This document shows, one piece after another, positions 61,289 to 64,000 of a stretch of 64,000 bases of DNA. The translations under genes were made by a program, and so were the position numbers. Within the stretch, counting starts at the first letter, position 1, and each line of letters begins with the position of its first letter. The notes beneath the pieces were generated by a model. The model saw nothing but the letters and a program-made list of their open reading frames with translations. It was not told where the DNA came from and ran no database searches. The stretch covers positions 33,134,423-33,198,422 of the forward strand of contig NC_079223.1 of NCBI RefSeq assembly GCF_029633865.1, written 5' to 3'. The stretch comes from Lampris incognitus (taxonomy: Eukaryota > Chordata > Actinopteri > Lampriformes > Lampridae).

Positions 61289-63130
61289 CACGGGGGTGCC
61301 CAGTACGTCGATCGCGATCAACCAGTCGATGGCAATGGCAATGCTGGTAAATCACATGACATTAAAAAACAAAAAAAAACCCCGCATCTTTTAATATCAC
61401 CCCCCCCTCCAATTTCATCCCTTCCGCCTTCGGCATCTGCCAATTGATTGCGTTAATGAACGGCCAGTTTGCAATCCCAGAATGCAACGCGAGTTAATGG
61501 CGGTGCGCTAACCTCACGCCCTCACGCAAAACTCTCGCGAGGTAACTTAAGTGAACTAGCCTCCCTCATAGCAAGCCTACCAATTCAAATTAAAAAGAGC
61601 AAAAGAGTGATATAAAAATGAGCGTGGGACCAAGTAAGAAGCTGAAAACGTACCACTATCATGCGGAATGGGAGGAAGACTTGTTTTCCCACCATGTCCT
61701 ATTCGATGTGTGTTTGCCTGATCTGCCAAACTAGCATCGCTGTTCCGAAGCTAGGACACGCGGAGAGACGCTTAAGAACCCTTCACAAAAACGACAGCGA
61801 CTTCCCTGCCGAAAGCGAGTTGAGAAGGAGAAAGGTGAGGGAACTGAACTGAAATCACAGGTAATTGGACAGCAGTCAATTTTCACACAGCCTAAATCAA
61901 AAGCAAAGGCAGCCACCGAAGCACCATTCCGGTTGAGCCATACCATCCAGCATTAAACACAAGTCCCTCCAAGACGGCAGGTGGTAAAAGAGGCCTTCTG
62001 GAGGCAGCGGACTGGTTGTTTCGGGATTTTAAAATCAAAGCTGACATAGTATCCGCTAAAGCCGTTCAACTATCCAGATCCACGGTTAAGCTGTATTTGA
62101 CGCGGTCACTTCGGGAGGACAAAGCAGGCTGCAAGTGTCCTCCCTGCAGCTAGACGAGTCCACGGACCCCAGTGATACATGTGCAATTGTGCCTTTTCAT
62201 TAGGATGGTGTTCAAAGAAATGACAGCGAAAGAGGAACCATTAACAATGCCACTAAGGAAAGAAAACGCTCGAAGTAAGGACATTTTTCAGACATTCAAC
62301 TTTGTTGACAAAACCCGGCTCCTAATGTTTTAAAGTTGGTGTCAATCACCACCGATGGTGCGCCTGCGATGGTGGGCCGTTGTAATGCATTCATTGCCAA
62401 ATGCGAGGAGGACGCGTTTCCCGACTTCATTAGCTATCACTGCTTAATACACCAACAATCACCGTGTGGGGAAAATACTGAACATGAAAGAGGTCATGGA
62501 TTGATAATGAAACTCGCCTGTTCTGTTCGAGCAAGATTACTTCAGAGACGCTTGTTTCTTGCGTATCTGTTGGAGGCTGACTGCAACCCACTGACTTCTT
62601 GCCACGCACCGACGTCAGATGGCTGAGACGGAGTAGAGGCAAATAGTTGCAGAGCTTTCCAGAGCTCCTACCGGAGATGAGGGAATATCTCCTCGGCACT
62701 AAGCATGCAGAATACAAACAACTTTATGATGATCGGTGGCTGCTAGATTTTGCATTTTTAACAGATCTGGTCAACATATTGAACGAGCTTAATTTAGAGC
62801 TGCAAGGAAACGACTAGACTGGTCGACATGATCGGCTCAGTTAAAGCGTTCAAAGAAAAACTCCAACTGCTGACTTGAAAGCTGCAGCAACGCGATTTGG
62901 GGAATTTACACCACATCGCATCCGAGATGGAGAAACGTGAGCAAATTGGCAGTGCGCGCCACGCAGAGCAGATTGAAACTATTCGGTCAGACTTTGGCAA
63001 ACGCTTTCACGACTTTGCCTTACTCGAGCCGATCGCAACATTCATGTAGTTTCTATGTGGAGAAGACATTGAGGTTGATTCCTGGACCCTGGCTTCAGAA
63101 ATTGCAACACTGTTTCACATGGACTTTTTC
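61289..63130 (+). mobile_element. Decayed hAT transposon
   Basis: The left end GGGGGTGCCCAGTACGTCGA followed by TCGCGATCAACCAG resembles the termini of fish hAT elements. A transposase pseudogene follows. The right end is not recognised, so the right border is approximate. Confidence 0.6.
61618..63118 (+). pseudogene. hAT transposase pseudogene, GTF2IRD2/ZBED-like
   Basis: It starts MSVGPSKKLKTYHYHAEWEE and has a BED-type zinc-finger remnant, CLICQTSIAVPK...ERRLRTLHKND, in another frame. Then come AADWLFRDFKIKADIVSA, LDESTDPSD (catalytic Asp region), VSITTDGAPAMVGR and FISYHCLIHQQ. The end has FGKRFHDFALLEPIATF. This order matches the hAT transposase group that also gave the host gene GTF2IRD2. 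Several frameshifts (the first near 61670) and stops (for example near 62625 and 62815) make it non-functional. Confidence 0.75.
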
Positions 63131-63944
63131 TTTTTTAGAAGTTTGAGCTGGGGAAAAAGTCTTTATTAATTTCAGGCCTACCATAAAAAAAACAAAAAAA
63201 ACAAAAACATAGATCATTTTCTGATTGGCTTGGCTAAGCACATGTTTGGCAACCATTCGGGGAAAAAAATCCATCAAACATAATTGGGGAAAAAATGAGG
63301 TCTTAAGACACTTGAAGAAGCAGCAAGAGCCAAACTACTCTGGCAAAACTAGCCAGCAAACAAAATCCAACTGCAAGAAGAAAAAAAAAAGATATCGGAT
63401 AAAAACCAATAGTCTTCATCAGCCATTTCAATTTTTTTTTGTCATTATGATGACCTTCCGAGTGACTATAAAATGTGTTATCATGACTATATAAAACACT
63501 TTGCAGCCAGATGAGAAGACGGAGGTCATGAAGAAAGAAATGTGGGAAAAACTGAAAGGACAGTGGGGGAAACAGAACAAGAGGGAAAGCGTTAGGTTGG
63601 TCCAGACAGATACACTGGACTGAAAGTTGTGAGCACACTCTGACGGCAGGTTGGATGGAATGGGAGTCTCCGGCGATGAAACAGTTGGATGAAAGTGCTG
63701 ATGAGGTATGGTGGGAGATAACAACGGAGAGGGTTAAAGGGGGTATCCAGATAGAATGTGAAGGCAGTAGAACAAGTGGATGTAGGTAAGTTGTTTCACA
63801 TGAACTCGTCTGTGCTGGAGAATGAAATCTTGTCACTGCAGGTTGACATTCAGTTGAACGTTGCAGGCCCATGCTGGACTGTTTTGGAACTTAGGGAGGA
63901 AATGTATCCAAACATGAGGAAATGTGCTACATCACTGACTGCAT
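63131..63944. other. Intron, nothing recognised
   Basis: A-rich stretches at 63187-63210 and 63379-63391; no gene is supported. Confidence 0.35.
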
Positions 63945-64000
63945 TTTTCGGCTTGACTTATTTATGTGAGTCTTTTCGGCTCGACTTATTTATGTGAGTC
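63945..64000. repeat. Tandem repeat, two 28-bp units, cut by the window end
   Basis: TTTTCGGCTTGACTTATTTA plus TGTGAGTC at 63945-63972 is repeated at 63973-64000 with one T-to-C change. More units may follow outside the window. Confidence 0.85.

Overview
The window is nuclear DNA of a ray-finned (teleost) fish. Two vertebrate genes with normal introns and splice sites are present. The rest is a dense mixture of teleost-type mobile elements: Tc1-like DNA transposons, tRNA-derived SINEs, Ty3/gypsy elements, LINE remnants, Penelope-like fragments and a hAT relic. Dinucleotide microsatellites are very long, up to about 130 bp. No bacterial, viral or organellar gene was seen, and the species cannot be named from what I can read.

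Layout. At 1.8-2.9 kb are the last two coding exons of a sphingomyelin synthase 1 gene (SGMS1 type, + strand), including the His/Asp of the lipid-phosphatase active site. From 2.9 to 27 kb lies an intergenic tract of nested repeats. It holds a DD36E-type Tc1 relic carrying a SINE, an intact DD38E-type Tc1 element with 324-bp terminal inverted repeats, a palindromic non-autonomous derivative of that element, an intact DD36E-type Tc1 element, a 21-bp minisatellite hosting the last two, and a Penelope-like mosaic with a hammerhead-ribozyme-like core.

From 28.1 to 38.8 kb are three exons of PRKG1 (cGMP-dependent protein kinase I, + strand): the alternative first exons for the alpha isoform (28135) and beta isoform (32827), then the first shared exon (38677), which opens the first cGMP-binding domain. 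Both first exons splice in the same phase into the shared exon. The remaining PRKG1 exons lie beyond the right edge, so 38.8-64 kb is one large PRKG1 intron (it could also contain unrecognised genes). That intron carries LINE, Penelope-like, Tc1, gypsy-chromodomain, L1-like and SINE remnants.

At 56.7-61.1 kb, inside the intron, sits a complete and apparently very young Ty3/gypsy element. Its two 243-bp LTRs read as identical, the primer-binding site matches tRNA-Trp, and gag has the CX2HX9CX3C box of the CsRn1 clade. Pol is intact and lies in the -1 frame; the overlap holds a G GGA AAC slippery site, a 6-nt spacer and a perfect 11-bp stem. A decayed hAT (GTF2IRD2/ZBED-like) transposon follows.

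The two host genes are not known to act in one pathway; they are neighbours, as they are loosely in mammals. I did not find a clearly new biological system. The best leads are the palindromic Tc1 derivative encoding only DNA-binding domains, the frameshift signal in the CsRn1-like element, the ribozyme-like motifs, and the G-rich tract 12 nt before the PRKG1-beta start codon.
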